Assembly (NCBI RefSeq): GCF_905171765.1
Contig: NC_053394.1
Location: 161,727,183-161,791,182, forward strand
DNA: 64,000 nucleotides
Direction of reading: 5' to 3'
Source: Bufo bufo
Lineage: Eukaryota > Chordata > Amphibia > Anura > Bufonidae
Below are positions 1 to 10,323 of this stretch, in pieces. The notes beneath the pieces were generated by a model, which did no database searches, was not told the origin of the DNA, and worked only from the letters and a program-made list of their open reading frames with translations. A program made the translations under genes and the position numbers. How positions within the stretch are numbered: position 1 is the first letter of the stretch; each line of letters begins with the position of its first letter.

Positions 1-1085
1 TATCACAGGCAGGAGAATACACAATGTCTTCTGTCCTGGAGACAACCGAGGAGTAATTCAATTATCTCTCAGGACAAAGGGAAATCGCCAATACACACGT
101 GGAGACAATAGGACAGACATCACTACTCAAATATACAATGTCCCAACCATTACAGTAAACATAGACATTTAACATATCCCCAGATGGATTGGATCTGAGC
201 GCTCAATATCCAAACAGCGCTCAGATGCCACAAACAGTCAAATCGCCATGGGGTTTAAGTTTAGCATGGGCTGATGAGAGGCCCCATAATCCTGGGGCAA
301 GAGGCTGGCAACCAGGCTTCTCCACCACCCAGTGGCGAGGTTGGTTTCACCACAGAATGAATCTGAACATATTGCAATAATGGCTAAAAATGGGAGTCAT
401 ACTAATGCCAGTCTGGAGTAAAAAGTCACAAGACTCTGTTTTGCAATTTTTTTAAACACCCATGTGAAAATATTTTACACCGTCCTCATTACTGGGAGTG
501 GTCGGGCCGTGCCATTGTCTTTGGCAAATTCAATAACATTTAGGCCTGCTTCCAGGCATAAATGATGTCAGAAATCTTCTCCAGTCGCCATAAATTAGGT
601 GCATCCTCCAGCAGCACAGGGGGAATGAAAAGCATAAAACTCCAGCCTTTGATAAATAACCCCATTGTGTTCTATACAGTTTAACAGAAGGTGGCCTGTA
701 GTAATACATGGTTAGTGACATACAGTAAAGTATTGCCATAGAGCACCCATTGAGTGAGTTCCCACATAAATAATGCAATACAGAGTTCCTCAGTGGGCGA
801 CACATGCAGAAACTAACTAGGTGTTTTCTGCCTGCTTAGTAGCATTGGGTGTCTTGGGCAAGCAAACAAGGATTTCTTCTTGCGTTGGAATTCATGATTG
901 GAGCAGCAAGTACCCAGGACATGTGTCTTACCCAAACTTAGATATGTGTTTTTGACACAATATAATAGTAATCATGAAAAAATAAAAATATAATAAAACA
1001 TAATTGGAAGGTATTAAAAAATGATATGGTCATAGGAAATGCACTACCAAAATTCCCTCCATTTATCTTCAGAAGAGTACCAACA
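1..1085. other. No gene recognised; AT-rich non-coding DNA
   Basis: I see no reading frame with recognisable protein similarity, no splice-flanked exon and no clear repeat boundary. The open frames here are short and of biased composition. It may be old transposon sequence upstream of the Penelope relic that follows. Confidence 0.5.
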
Positions 1086-1581
1086 GTCATAAAATAAATT
1101 AGTGCATAGTAAATTTGTTTACATGGTGGGGCTTTTGCGGTGCATGCAAGAATAGGCCGCAGTGACAAAAAGTGGAAGAAAACGGAAGATAGCATTTCTT
1201 CAACTGTGGGTGGAAAAAGTTTTAGGATTAAGGGAGAACTGTCGTGTGAAAGTATGGGGGTCATACATGTCCTGGAATTCCCCTTTGGATTCCACTATGT
1301 AGGAAGGACCCTCAGAAAACAAAAGATTAGAATACAGGAACACATCCACAATATAAGAAAAGGGAATCACAGCGTTTTGCCACACTTAAAAAGTGTCATG
1401 AAAAAACCCTAGGGGTTTCAAATTAACAAGGGGAGAGTTGATGAAAAAGAAGTGGAAAAGTGGAGACCTAGTAAAAAAAAATATTAACAAAAAAGAGGCT
1501 GAATGGATTTATAATATTCAGACCTTGCAGCCGAGAGTTCTAAATAGAGAATGGGATATTAAATCAATCTGGATGTATTAG
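1086..1581 (+). pseudogene. Penelope-like element 3' relic (GIY-YIG endonuclease end)
   Basis: The frame opening at 1140 reads a zinc/linker segment (SFRIKGELSCES) followed by VIHVLEFPFGFHYVGRTLRK, which matches the start of the GIY-YIG endonuclease at the C-terminus of Penelope-like retroelements (compare FKIKGHYTCKSTDVVYMIQC in the longer copy at 24.5 kb). The domain goes on in other frames to EWIYNIQTLQPRVLN and a TAG at 1579-1581, so at least one frameshift separates the parts. The cysteine expected before the GIY-YIG motif is replaced by Phe in EFPFG. The reverse transcriptase part is absent. This is a dead 3' fragment; the family call is firm, its left edge is not. Confidence 0.75.
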
Positions 1582-1871
1582 CAAAAGTAAACCACTGAGG
1601 CAACGGCCCGACAACGCCGTTTTATAGGTTAGGAGACTGGAGAAAGAGTTGAGAAGCTTGTTAAAGTGCATGATATCTTCACTAGACTGTAGAGGTACAT
1701 AAGGAGAATATAGGTAGCATGGGAATCGAGTAGCGATTTCGAAATTTAAGGGAAGACTGTCTAGTGAGGGAAAGAAATCCTATTGGTACATATGATCGGG
1801 GACCCCATTCACAGACATGAGCAGAGGTATAGAAGAGGGAAGCCTCTAAATAAGTGGAGACTTTCCTCCAT

Positions 1872-2015
1872 TTAAAGGGAAACTGTCATGTTTTCATAAA
1901 AAAAATCTATTTTAGAATATGTTACTGCTGCAGCAGCATTATCCATAAAGCAATCTTTAGTTTCTTAACATACCACTGTTTTCCTTGAGTTCTCCCCTTA
2001 GTTATGGCTTTTTAA
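1872..2015. repeat. Left half of a TTAA-flanked MITE split by later insertions
   Basis: The piece begins TTAAAGGGAAACTGTCATG. A matching inverted end (CATGAAAACATAAACCCTTTAA) closes at 12090, and the intervening 9.8 kb is made of other elements. I infer one older TTAA element invaded by a younger one near 2012-2023. The two ends match only partly, so the pairing is tentative. Confidence 0.4.
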
Positions 2016-2019
2016 CCCC

Positions 2020-2165
2020 TTAACCGCCTCCGGACCTCCTAACGCAGGATTGCGTTCCGGAGGCGGTCGATTTGTTCCTCTTCGACGCATCGGCACGTCA
2101 TCTCGCGAGACGCGAGATTTCCTGTGAACGCGTGCACACAGGAGCGTGCGTTTACAGGATCGGGA
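2020..2165. repeat. Left terminal inverted repeat of a composite TTAA element
   Basis: From TTAA at 2020 the sequence runs through an inner palindrome (CCGCCTCCGG ... CCGGAGGCGG) and a CGAGACGCGAGAT block. A similar sequence lies inverted at 11640-11785, including CGCCTAACGCAGG and TCTCGTGAGACGCGAG. Long GC-rich inverted ends with a TTAA target suggest a piggyBac- or Kolobok-type non-autonomous element; no transposase lies inside to decide which. Confidence 0.5.
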
Positions 2166-2189
2166 GGTAAACAAGTGGATCTGCAGCCT

Positions 2190-2820
2190 GCCAGCGGAAT
2201 ACCTTGGGGTGTCTTCTTTCCAAAATGGGGTCACTTGTGGGGTATTTATACTGCCCTGGCATTTTAGGGGTCCTAAAGCGTGAGAAGAAGTCTGGAATCA
2301 AAATGCGTAGAAAATGCCCTGTGAAATCGTAAAGATACTCTTTGGAATTTGGGCCCCTTTGCGCACCTAGGCTGCAAAAAAGTGTCACACATGTGGTATC
2401 GCCATACTCAGGAGAAGTAGGGCAATGTGTTTTGGGGTGTCTTTACATATACCCATGCTGGGTGAGAGAAATATCTCTGTAAAATGACAACTTTGTATAA
2501 AAGAAAATGGGAAAAGTTGTCTTTTACAGAGATATTTATCTCACCCAGCATGGGTATATGTAAAGAGACACCCCAAAACACATTGCCCTACTTCTCCTGA
2601 GTACAGCGATACCACATGTGTGACACTTTTTTGCAGCCTAGGTGCGCAAAGGGGCCCAAATTCCAAAGAGTATCTTTACGATTTCACAGGGCATTTTTTA
2701 CGCATTTGGATTCCAAACTACTTCTCATGCTTTAGGTCCCCTAAAATGCCAGGGCAGTATAAATACCCCACAAGTGACCTCATTTTGGAAAGTAGAAACC
2801 CCAAGGTATTCCGTGAGGGG
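2190..2820. repeat. Large hairpin: two inverted ~300 bp arms
   Basis: The left arm (about 2190-2497) and right arm (about 2505-2820) are near-perfect reverse complements. Both encode the same spurious frame beginning MTLFCSLGAQRGPNSKEYLY, on opposite strands. The spacer is only a few bases around 2490-2512. The arms differ at scattered bases, so this is an ageing palindrome and not an assembly fold-back. Confidence 0.8.
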
Positions 2821-3296
2821 TATGGTGAGTTCATGTAAAATTTTATTTTTTGTCACAAGTTAGTGGAATATGAGACTTTGTAAGAAAAAAATAAAAATAA
2901 ATAAATCATTTTCCGCTAACTTGTGACAAAATAAAAACTTCCATGAACTCACTGTGCCCATCAGCGAATACCTTAGGGTGTCCACTTTCCGAAATATGGT
3001 CATTTGTGGGGTGTTTCTACTGTCTGGGCATTGTAGAACCTCAGGAAACATGACAGGTGCTCAGAAGGTCAGAGCTGCTTCAAAATGCGGAAATTCACAT
3101 TTTTGGACCATAGTTTGTAAACGCTATAACTTTTGCGCAAACCAATAAATATACACTTATTGCATTTTTTTTATCAAAGACATGTAGAACAATAAATTTA
3201 GAGAAAAATTTATATAGAAATGTAGTTTTGTTTGAAAAATTTTACAACAGAAAGTGAAAAATGTCATTTTTTTGCAAAAATTTCAGTCAATTTCAT
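2821..3296. other. Non-coding tail of TTAA-type repeat with a smaller inverted pair
   Basis: Contains TTTTGTCACAAGTTAG near 2850 and its inverse CTAACTTGTGACAAAATA near 2918, flanking an A-rich spacer. The rest resembles the non-coding body of neighbouring TTAA elements. No coding potential seen. Confidence 0.4.
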
Positions 3297-5349
3297 TTAA
3301 CCGCCTCACGTCCGCCCATAGACTATAAACGTCCTATGGGTGGACGTCTATTTCTGACAGCACGTTTTAGAACGTCCTGTCAGAAATAGCAGCTGCACGC
3401 TAATCGTGCAGCTGCTGATCGGGTTGCCCGCTGTCAGTGACAGCAGGGCAACCCTAAGACAAGGCAGGGACAGTTCCCAGGTGTCCCTGCCTTCACGATC
3501 GCTGCAGACACAGCGCTCACCGAGCGCTGTGTCTGCAGAGAAGGAAGCGCTGTGCGCTTCCTGTTCCGGCCCGGCGGTCATGTGACCGCCGGGACCGGAG
3601 AGTGCAGGAGCTGTGTGAGGTCTCTCAGAGACCTCGATCAGCCCTGCTGTGAGGCCTCTATAGGGGTGCATTTCTTCTGTAACTGGGGCTACTATGTCAG
3701 CCCCAGTTACAGGAGAAATCAACAGTGAAAAAAAAAAGAAAAAGTGAAGCAAATGTCCCCCAGAGGTCTTGTATGACCTTATGGGGGACGAAAAGTGTAA
3801 AAAAAAATAAAAAAAATAAAGGGTTGAAAAAATAAAATAAAATAAAGTTTGACATGTAAAAAAAAAAAAGTTCCCAAGTAAGGAATAAAAAAAAAAAATT
3901 AAAAATAGAAAAAATAAAATAAAATAGACATATTAGGTATCGCCGCGTCCGTAAAAACCAGCTCTATAAAAGTATCACATGACCTAACCCCTCGGGTGAA
4001 CACCGTAAAAAAAAAAAAAACTGTCAAAACAAGCAATTTTTGTCACCTTGCATCACAAAAGGTGCAACACCAAGTGATCAAAAATGCGTATGTCCCACAA
4101 AATAGTACCAATAAAACCGTCACCTCATCCCGCAAAAAATGAGCCCCTACATAAGAAAATCTCTCAAAAAATAAAAAAACTATAGCTTTCAGAACATGGA
4201 CACATTAAAACATAATTTTTTTGTTTCAAAAATGCTATTATTGTGTAAAACTATACATATTAGGTATCGCCACGTCCGTAACAATCTGCTCTATAAAAAT
4301 GTCACTTGACTGAACCCCTCAGGTGAACGCTGTAAAAATAAATAAATAGAAACTGTGCTAAAACAACTAATTTTTTGGTCACCTTGCCCCATAAAGTGTT
4401 ATAATGAATGATCAAAAAATCATATGTACCCAAAAATAGTACTAATAAAACTGGCACCTTATCCCCTAGTTTCCAAAATGGGGTCACTTCTTGGGAGTTT
4501 CTACTGTAAGGGTGCATCAGGGGGCTTCAAATGGGACATGGCATCTAAAAACCATGTGGAGTTCCTTTTCTTCTGCGCCCTGCCGTGTGCCCATACAGCA
4601 GTTTATGACCACATGTGGGGTGTTTCTGTAAACCGCAGAATCTGGGTAATAAATATTGAGTTTTGTTTGGCTGTTAACCATTGATGTGTTAAAGAAAAAA
4701 AATTGATTAAAATGGAAAATCTGCCAAAAAAGTGAAATTTAAAAATTTGATCTCCATTTTCCTTTAATTCTTGTGGAACGCCTAAAGGGTTAACAAAGTT
4801 TGTAAAATCGGTTTTGAATACCTTGAGGGGTGTAGTTTCTACAATGGGGTCATTTATGGGGGTATCCACTATGTAGGCCCCACAAAGTGACTTCAGACCT
4901 GAACTGGCCCTTATAAAGTGGATTTTGGCAATTTTCTTAAAAATTTGAAGAATTCCTTCTAAACTTCTAAGCCTTCTAACGTCCTAAAAAAAAAAATGAC
5001 ATTTCCAAAATGATGCCAACATAAAGTAGACATATGGGGAATGTTAAATAATAAATATTTTATGAGGTATCACTTTCTGTTTTAAAAGCAGAGAAATTGA
5101 AATTTCGAAAATTGAGAATTTTTCAAATTTTTGGGTAAATTTTGGATTTTTTCATAAATAAAGGTGAAATATTTTGACTCAAATTTATGACTATCATGAA
5201 GTACAATGTGTCACGAGAAAACAATCTCTGAATGACTTGGATAAATAAAGGCGTTCCAAAGTTATTACCACATAAAGTGAGATATGTCAGTTTTGCAAAA
5301 TTTGGCCTGGTCAGGAAGGGGGCAAAGGGCCCAGATAGGAAGTGGTTAA
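3297..5349. mobile_element. Non-autonomous TTAA-flanked element with two internal modules
   Basis: TTAA at 3297-3300 is followed by short palindromes (GGACGTCTAT, TGACAGCACG, GCTGTCAGTGACAGC), and the right end reads AAGTGGTTAA at 5349. The interior is AT-rich and holds two copies, near 3935 and 4259, of a module starting ATTAGGTATCGCC(G/A)CGTCCGTAA and including GAACACCGTAAAAAAA and CACCTTGCATCACAAAA. The same module recurs nine more times between 42.6 and 53.1 kb. No transposase frame is present. Superfamily (piggyBac or Kolobok) is inferred from the TTAA target only. Confidence 0.6.
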
Positions 5350-5537
5350 TAACAAAAAAGTAAAAATGTCAGCAGCAATGAAATACCAACAAATGAAAGC
5401 TCTATTAGTGAGAAGAAAAGGAGGTAAAATTAATTTGGGTGGTAAGTTGTATGACCACGCAATAAACTGAAAGTAGTGTAGAATTGTAAAAAGTGGTCTG
5501 GTCATTAAGGGGGTTTAAGCTAGGGGAGCTGAGGTGG

Positions 5538-5814
5538 TTAAGGACCGGGCTCATTTTCACCTTAAGGACCAGGCCATTTTTTGCAAATGTGACTAGTGTC
5601 ACTTTATGTGTGAATAACTTTAAAACGCTTTTACTTATCCAGGACATTCTGAGTTTCTTTTTTCGTCACATATTGTACTTCATGACACTGGTAAAATGGA
5701 GTCAAAAAAATGCATTTTTATTTACAAAAAAAATACAAAATTTACCAAAAATTTTGAAAAATATGATAATTTCTATTTTTTCTACTTTTATAATAGCTAG
5801 TAATACCTCCAAAA
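5538..5814. repeat. TTAA element, left part, split by the DIRS insertion
   Basis: Starts TTAAGGACCGGGCTCATTTT, the inverse of the right end of the element closing at 54117. It runs colinear with that copy as far as AATACCTCCAAAA, where the DIRS element begins. The right part resumes at 10901. Confidence 0.7.
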
Positions 5815-5854
5815 ACCGGAATTAGACTTACCGGTAATTCAGTTTCCATGAAAT

Positions 5855-5955
5855 CACCATGACGGCCACAAGGAGATTGACCCATGACCTCTGTGGGGGC
5901 AGGAAACAGAGAAGAGGTTAAATTGCCCCCTCCCACCACCACACCTCAGTGTTCC
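5855..5955. repeat. DIRS inverted terminal repeat (left)
   Basis: CACCATGACGGCCACAAGGA through to CCTCAGTGTTCC reads inverted at 10792-10890 with few differences. About 40 bp outside it, including the palindromic TTACCGGTAA, occur only at this end and in the internal complementary region. Confidence 0.9.
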
Positions 5956-6060
5956 AAAGATATCAAGTGCCAGAAGTGTCTTAGTATTTCCCAGTATTAC
6001 ATCATACCAGAAAATACCGGTGAAAAGAACTTAAAAGAAAGGGAGGGAATATATGGGCCG

Positions 6061-6143
6061 TCATGGTGATTTCATGGAAACTGAATTACCGGTAAGTCTA
6101 ATTCCGGTTTTCCATATCATCACCATGACGGCCACAAGGAGAG
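6061..6143. repeat. DIRS internal complementary region
   Basis: The first half is the reverse complement of the outer left terminus (TTTCATGGAAACTGAATTAC...AATTCCGG). It is fused to TTCCATATCATCACCATGAC, which is the reverse complement of the outer right terminus. In DIRS elements this internal copy is thought to template completion of the ends during circle formation. It sits just 3' of the recombinase stop, the expected place. Confidence 0.88.
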
Positions 6144-6151
6144 TTTTAAAA

Positions 6152-7597
6152 TTATTTTTTAAGGGTGGGGGCAACCGCTTGGAGAACCTTCCGACCAAAG
6201 GAGAGGTCAGAGGTTCCAGATAAATCCAAACAGTAATGTTTCACAAATGTGTGAATACTAGACCAGGAGGCGACCCTGCATATATCATCCAGGGAGGCCC
6301 CTGCTCTTTCAGCAAAAGTAGTGGAGACAGCTCTGGTAGAGTGAGCTCTAATATTGGAAGGAGGATCCAGATTCTGATTCTTATAGCAAAGGGTAATAGT
6401 GTCTTTAATCCATCTTGCAATGGAGGATTTTGAGACCTTGGATCCTTTATTCTTTCCAGCAAATTGGACAAGCAGGCTGTCAGACTTCCTGAAGTCCCTA
6501 GTGGCTTCTAAGTATCTAAGGACTGTACGCCTAACATCAAGGAAATGAAATTTCTCTTCCTCCTGATCCTTGGGATTGTTGAAAAAGGATGGAAGGAGGG
6601 TCTCTTGGCCTCTGTTGCGGTCTGAGGCTACCTTTGGCAGGAAACCTGGGTCTAGTTTAAGCACAATCTTATCCTCAGTGATGGTAAGGTATGGTTCCCT
6701 AATGGAGAGAGCTTGAATTTCTCCCAGTCTCTTGGCAGAGGTAATTGCTATAAGGAAAGCCGTTTTGAAGGAAAGCAATTTAATTGAACAACTCTCCAAT
6801 GGCTCAAATGGGGAACACATAAGGTTGTTGAGAACTAAATTTAAGTCCCAGGTTGGGCTGCGGGATCTTAGCGTGGGTCTAAGTCTGCGGGCAGCTCGTA
6901 TGAATCGTTTGACCCATCTATGGTCTGCCAGGTCGGCGTCAAAGAAAGCGCTTAATGCTGAAATCTGAACTTTTAAGGTGGATGGAGAGAGGCCCATGTC
7001 CAGACCTTTCTGTAGAAATTCCAGAATTTTCTGGATATTAGGCCCTACAAAATTTGGATTCTCTTCGCCCGACCATGAACAGAACCTTTTCCAGATCTTC
7101 AAGTATATTGCGGAAGTTACTTTTTTTCTGGAACATCTCAGGGTGGCTATAACTTTGTCTGACAGGCCCTGAGACCTTAAGAGGGAGACCTCAGGATCCA
7201 AGCCGTGAGCTTCAGGAACTCCGGATGAGGATGCAGCAAAGGACCCTGGTATAGGATGTCCCCTCTGAGTGGGAGTCTCACTGGTTCGTCTATTGCTAGT
7301 TTCAATAGAGGAGCGAACCAACTTCTCTTCGGCCAGAACGGGGCAGACAATATTACTGTGGTTCTCCCCTCCTGAATCTTCTGAATGACCCTCGGGATGA
7401 GAGGCAACGGAGGGAATGCGTACCCTAGATCCCAGCACCATTTTAGGGAGAAGGCATCTATCCTCCAGGGATGATCTTCTGCATTTAGGGAGCAGAATGT
7501 TTGTACTTTCGTATTGCTCCTTGATGCGAACAGGTCTATTGTAGGAAGCCCCCATCTCTGGGTTAGCATATTGAAGACCTCTGGATTCAGTGACCAC
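6152..7597 (-). CDS. DIRS tyrosine recombinase
   Basis: The open frame of 481 codons ends just before the internal complementary region. The first ~130 codons overlap the RNase H frame and look like overlap-encoded sequence. The N-terminal core-binding domain starts near GLSDKVIATLRCSRKKVT. The catalytic domain shows the first Arg in SAKRLGEIQAL, the H-x-x-R box in RAHSTRAVST, and the nucleophilic Tyr in FVKHYCLDLSG, so the R...HxxR...Y set is complete. In DIRS elements this enzyme integrates a circular DNA copy without target duplication. The annotated start is arbitrary; the true start may be nearer the catalytic region. Confidence 0.92.
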   Translation of the reverse strand: MVTESRGLQYANPEMGASYNRPVRIKEQYESTNILLPKCRRSSLEDRCLLPKMVLGSRVRIPSVASHPEGHSEDSGGENHSNIVCPVLAEEKLVRSSIETSNRRTSETPTQRGHPIPGSFAASSSGVPEAHGLDPEVSLLRSQGLSDKVIATLRCSRKKVTSAIYLKIWKRFCSWSGEENPNFVGPNIQKILEFLQKGLDMGLSPSTLKVQISALSAFFDADLADHRWVKRFIRAARRLRPTLRSRSPTWDLNLVLNNLMCSPFEPLESCSIKLLSFKTAFLIAITSAKRLGEIQALSIREPYLTITEDKIVLKLDPGFLPKVASDRNRGQETLLPSFFNNPKDQEEEKFHFLDVRRTVLRYLEATRDFRKSDSLLVQFAGKNKGSKVSKSSIARWIKDTITLCYKNQNLDPPSNIRAHSTRAVSTTFAERAGASLDDICRVASWSSIHTFVKHYCLDLSGTSDLSFGRKVLQAVAPTLKK

Positions 7598-7938
7598 TCT
7601 GTATGATCTACCACTTGTCTGCTCAAAAAGTCAGCTTCTAGATTCTGGGACCCCTTCAGGTGCATTGCTGAGATGGATTTTAGTTCTTTCTCTGCAAAGA
7701 AAATTTCCTCTGAGATACTCTGGAGTTTCCTTGATCGAGTACCTCCCTGGTGTTTCAAGTAGGAGACCACGGTCACATTGTCCGATAGGACTTTCACATG
7801 CTGATTTCTTATCAACTGTCTGGCGGAGAGTAGAGCTTCTCTTACCGCATACAGCTCCCTGAAATTTGAGGATTGGGCAGATATCAGATGCTTCCACGTC
7901 CCCTGGAAATAGGCTTTGTCAACCGGATTGGCTGGCAT
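7177..7938 (-). CDS. DIRS RNase H domain (frameshifted from RT)
   Basis: The frame contains FRELYAVREALLSARQLI, VKVLSDNVTVVSYLKHQGG and LKGSQNLEADFLSRQ, the middle and distal RNase H motifs of DIRS pol with catalytic Glu and Asp residues. The first catalytic Asp lies at the end of the upstream RT frame (TIFMDASQSG), so one pol protein has been split by a shift near 7920-7938. The C-terminal part continues to 7177 and overlaps the recombinase by about 420 bp in another frame, the usual DIRS layout. Confidence 0.85.
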   Translation of the reverse strand: MPANPVDKAYFQGTWKHLISAQSSNFRELYAVREALLSARQLIRNQHVKVLSDNVTVVSYLKHQGGTRSRKLQSISEEIFFAEKELKSISAMHLKGSQNLEADFLSRQVVDHTEWSLNPEVFNMLTQRWGLPTIDLFASRSNTKVQTFCSLNAEDHPWRIDAFSLKWCWDLGYAFPPLPLIPRVIQKIQEGRTTVILSAPFWPKRSWFAPLLKLAIDEPVRLPLRGDILYQGPLLHPHPEFLKLTAWILRSPS

Positions 7939-9238
7939 CCATGAAGATGGTAATTGAGGGTGATTTGATCCATGGGACTCCCTGGGAAAGATTTTTCTCC
8001 TTCATCCACCATGAGAGAGAGCTCTTTACTGATCCTGGAATTGGAAGTTTGGAGTCCAGAGAGCCCTTCTTGTTCCAGTGGGACAATAGCCAGTTCTGTA
8101 TTACTCGGCAGTGAGCCTGTGCCCACTCGACAGAAGGTATACAGGAGGTTAGGAGGCCGAGTAGGCTCATTGCTTCCCTCACTGAACATCCTTTCCGGCG
8201 TTGGAAGTGCCTCACCTTGTTCATCAGGGACTGGACCTTGCTCTGTGGAAGGAAGGTTGACTGAGTTACGGAGTCTAGAGTAACTCCCAGGAACCTCACC
8301 TTCTCGGATGGAACCAACATTGACTTGGATTCGTTCACTATCCATCCTAGTTGAGACAGGCGGGACAGAAATATTTCCAAGTCCGATAGCAGGAGTTCTT
8401 TTGAGTCTGCTATAATTAGAAAGTCGTCCAGATATGGCACTATATTTAACCCTTCCTGTCTGAGTGGGGCTATCATCTCTATCACTAATTTGGTGAAAAG
8501 CCTTGGAGCGGCTGAAATCCCGAAGGGTAGTGCTACAAATTGGAAATGACGAATCCGATTGGAAGGATCTAGGATAGCAAATCTTAGAAACCTCTGGTGA
8601 TCTGGGTGAATGGGGACGTGCAGATAGGCGTCCTTCAGGTCGACCGAGCACATAAATGCCCCTAGCTTTATCAATGGTACTATGGATCTGAGAGACTCCA
8701 TCTTGAACTTCCTGTAAAGAATAAACTTGCTCAGTTGTTTCAAGTTTATGATGGTCCGGAAGTTTCCTTCCTTTTTCCTTACTAAGAATAGGGTTGAATA
8801 GTACCCTTGACCTCTTTGAGACGCAGGAACTGTGATTACTGCACCCTTCTTCACCAAGTCCTGGACTCCTTGAAAAATATTTAGGTTGGAGAATCTGGTA
8901 GGCATCTTTGTGACGACGAATCTTGGAGGGGGGAGAGAGGTGAACTCGATCCTGTAACCTTGCCGAATAATATCCAAGGCCCAGGGATTTCTTGATGTTA
9001 GAGACCATGGACCCAGGAAATCCTTCAGTCTCCCCCCTACAATGGCGTCATTGTTTGTCCTCGAATTTGGATTGGGGCTTGAGAAGGAAGCCTCTACCCC
9101 CTTTGGGATAAGACCAGCGGCCTGACTTGCCTTTCCCTCTAACAGACTTGTTTTGTCCACCGTAAGACCGAAAGGACTGGTTCTTTCTAAAGGACCTTTC
9201 CTCAGGGAATCCCTTCTTCTTGTCGGCCGCTTTCTCAA
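7919..9238 (-). CDS. DIRS reverse transcriptase
   Basis: The 439-codon frame carries RT palm motifs in order: VRKKEGNFRTIINLKQLS, SVDLKDAYLHVPIHPDHQRF (first catalytic Asp), FQFVALPFGISAAPRLFTKL, and YLDDFLII (the YxDD box). RFLGVTLDS follows as the thumb-side motif. It ends with FMDASQSG, the start of RNase H, and a stop caused by a frame change. Its first ~190 bp overlap the gag frame. The RT is closest in style to DIRS1/Ngaro elements, given the linked recombinase. Confidence 0.9.
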   Translation of the reverse strand: MRKRPTRRRDSLRKGPLERTSPFGLTVDKTSLLEGKASQAAGLIPKGVEASFSSPNPNSRTNNDAIVGGRLKDFLGPWSLTSRNPWALDIIRQGYRIEFTSLPPPRFVVTKMPTRFSNLNIFQGVQDLVKKGAVITVPASQRGQGYYSTLFLVRKKEGNFRTIINLKQLSKFILYRKFKMESLRSIVPLIKLGAFMCSVDLKDAYLHVPIHPDHQRFLRFAILDPSNRIRHFQFVALPFGISAAPRLFTKLVIEMIAPLRQEGLNIVPYLDDFLIIADSKELLLSDLEIFLSRLSQLGWIVNESKSMLVPSEKVRFLGVTLDSVTQSTFLPQSKVQSLMNKVRHFQRRKGCSVREAMSLLGLLTSCIPSVEWAQAHCRVIQNWLLSHWNKKGSLDSKLPIPGSVKSSLSWWMKEKNLSQGVPWIKSPSITIFMDASQSG

Positions 9239-10005
9239 GAATTTCGTCTAGGACCAGCCCGAATACATATTCTCCTGAAAAGGGGATAGATATTAACTTC
9301 TGTTTAGAAACTCTATCGCCCGACCAAGACTTCATCCACAAAGCCCGACAAGCTGCATTGGAAAGCCCTGCCTCCTTAGCGCAGAATCTAATAGACTCAG
9401 CCGATGCATCTGCCAGGAACCCCGTAGCTGATTTAAGTAGCGGGATGGACTGCAAGATTTCTTCCCTGGAGGTCTTACTGCTTAGGTGGTTCTCAAGCTC
9501 TCCTAACCATAAGTACATAGACCTGGCGACAGACGTTGCTGCGATGTTGGTCTTGATGTTAAACATGGAGGCCTCCCAAGCTTTCCTTAAAAGAGCATCT
9601 GCCTTCCGCTCCATAGCGTCTTTCAATTGGGTGGCATCCTCAAACGGCAGGGCAGTTTTTTTATTAACCTTTGCCACCTGCACATCTATTTTAGGGGTCT
9701 CGAACAACTTAGACTGAGAGGGGTCGAACAACAGTCGATTTTTAAATTCTTTGGAAATCCCCAAACGTTTTTCTGATTCTGACCATTCCTCCAGAATCAT
9801 TTGTCTAATGTGTTCGTTTATGGGGAAGACCCTGGATTTTTTCACCTTGAGTCCCCCGAACATTTCGTCCTGAATGGATAAGGACCTAAGGGTTTCCTCA
9901 ATCCCCATTGTTGTTCTGACTGCCTTTAATAAGTCACTCATCTCTTCAGAGGAAAAATAAAATTTATTATTTTCGTATATTTCTCCTTCAGAGAGAGAGA
10001 TCATC
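9048..10005 (-). CDS. DIRS gag-like protein, C-terminal part
   Basis: Coding similarity begins about SEGEIYENNKFYFSSEEM and runs to the stop at 9048. It includes a helical central region (LRKAWEASMFNIKTNIAATS, SMYLWLGELENHL) and a basic Gly/Arg/Lys-rich tail (GGQNKSVRGKGKSGRWSY) suited to nucleic-acid binding. This pattern is typical of DIRS ORF1. The frame stays open up to 10229, but upstream of ~10005 it is out of phase with the real N-terminus. Confidence 0.75.
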
Positions 10006-10323
10006 CTCCCACTGCATGGAAGTGGAGGCTTTATCGTCGGCATCCTCGGATCCAGAGGTAATGATCCTAGAACGCGGACGCTTGCGAGAGGGCTCGTCCT
10101 GGGGATCAGACTGAGCAACTCTAGCGGCCCTAATTTCTTCCTGAACCACAGATCTGATATTCTCCATAAGGGACGACTGTTCCTGCTGGACCACATCAGA
10201 AATACATGCTTTACACAGCTTCTTTCCATATCCCTCAGGCAGTCTTAGCACAAGAGATGCAGCGAGGAGGTTTATTAAACTTTTTTTGCGCCTCTTTAGC
10301 AGGAGGCAGAGAGGGGGCATCAA
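9988..10323 (-). CDS. DIRS gag-like protein, N-terminal part (frameshifted)
   Basis: LPEGYGKKLCKACISDVVQQ and MENIRSVVQEEIRAA match the usual DIRS gag N-terminus, with a CxxC pair; the partner CxxC (RCISC) lies in a third frame just upstream, around 10245-10330. The frame ends MQWEDDLSL and the sequence resumes in another phase as LSEGEIYENN. The change falls in a GAGAGAGAGA run at 9991-10000, so slippage there probably broke the gene. A second shift lies near 10245. Confidence 0.7.
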   Translation of the reverse strand: MMPPLCLLLKRRKKSLINLLAASLVLRLPEGYGKKLCKACISDVVQQEQSSLMENIRSVVQEEIRAARVAQSDPQDEPSRKRPRSRIITSGSEDADDKASTSMQWEDDLSL

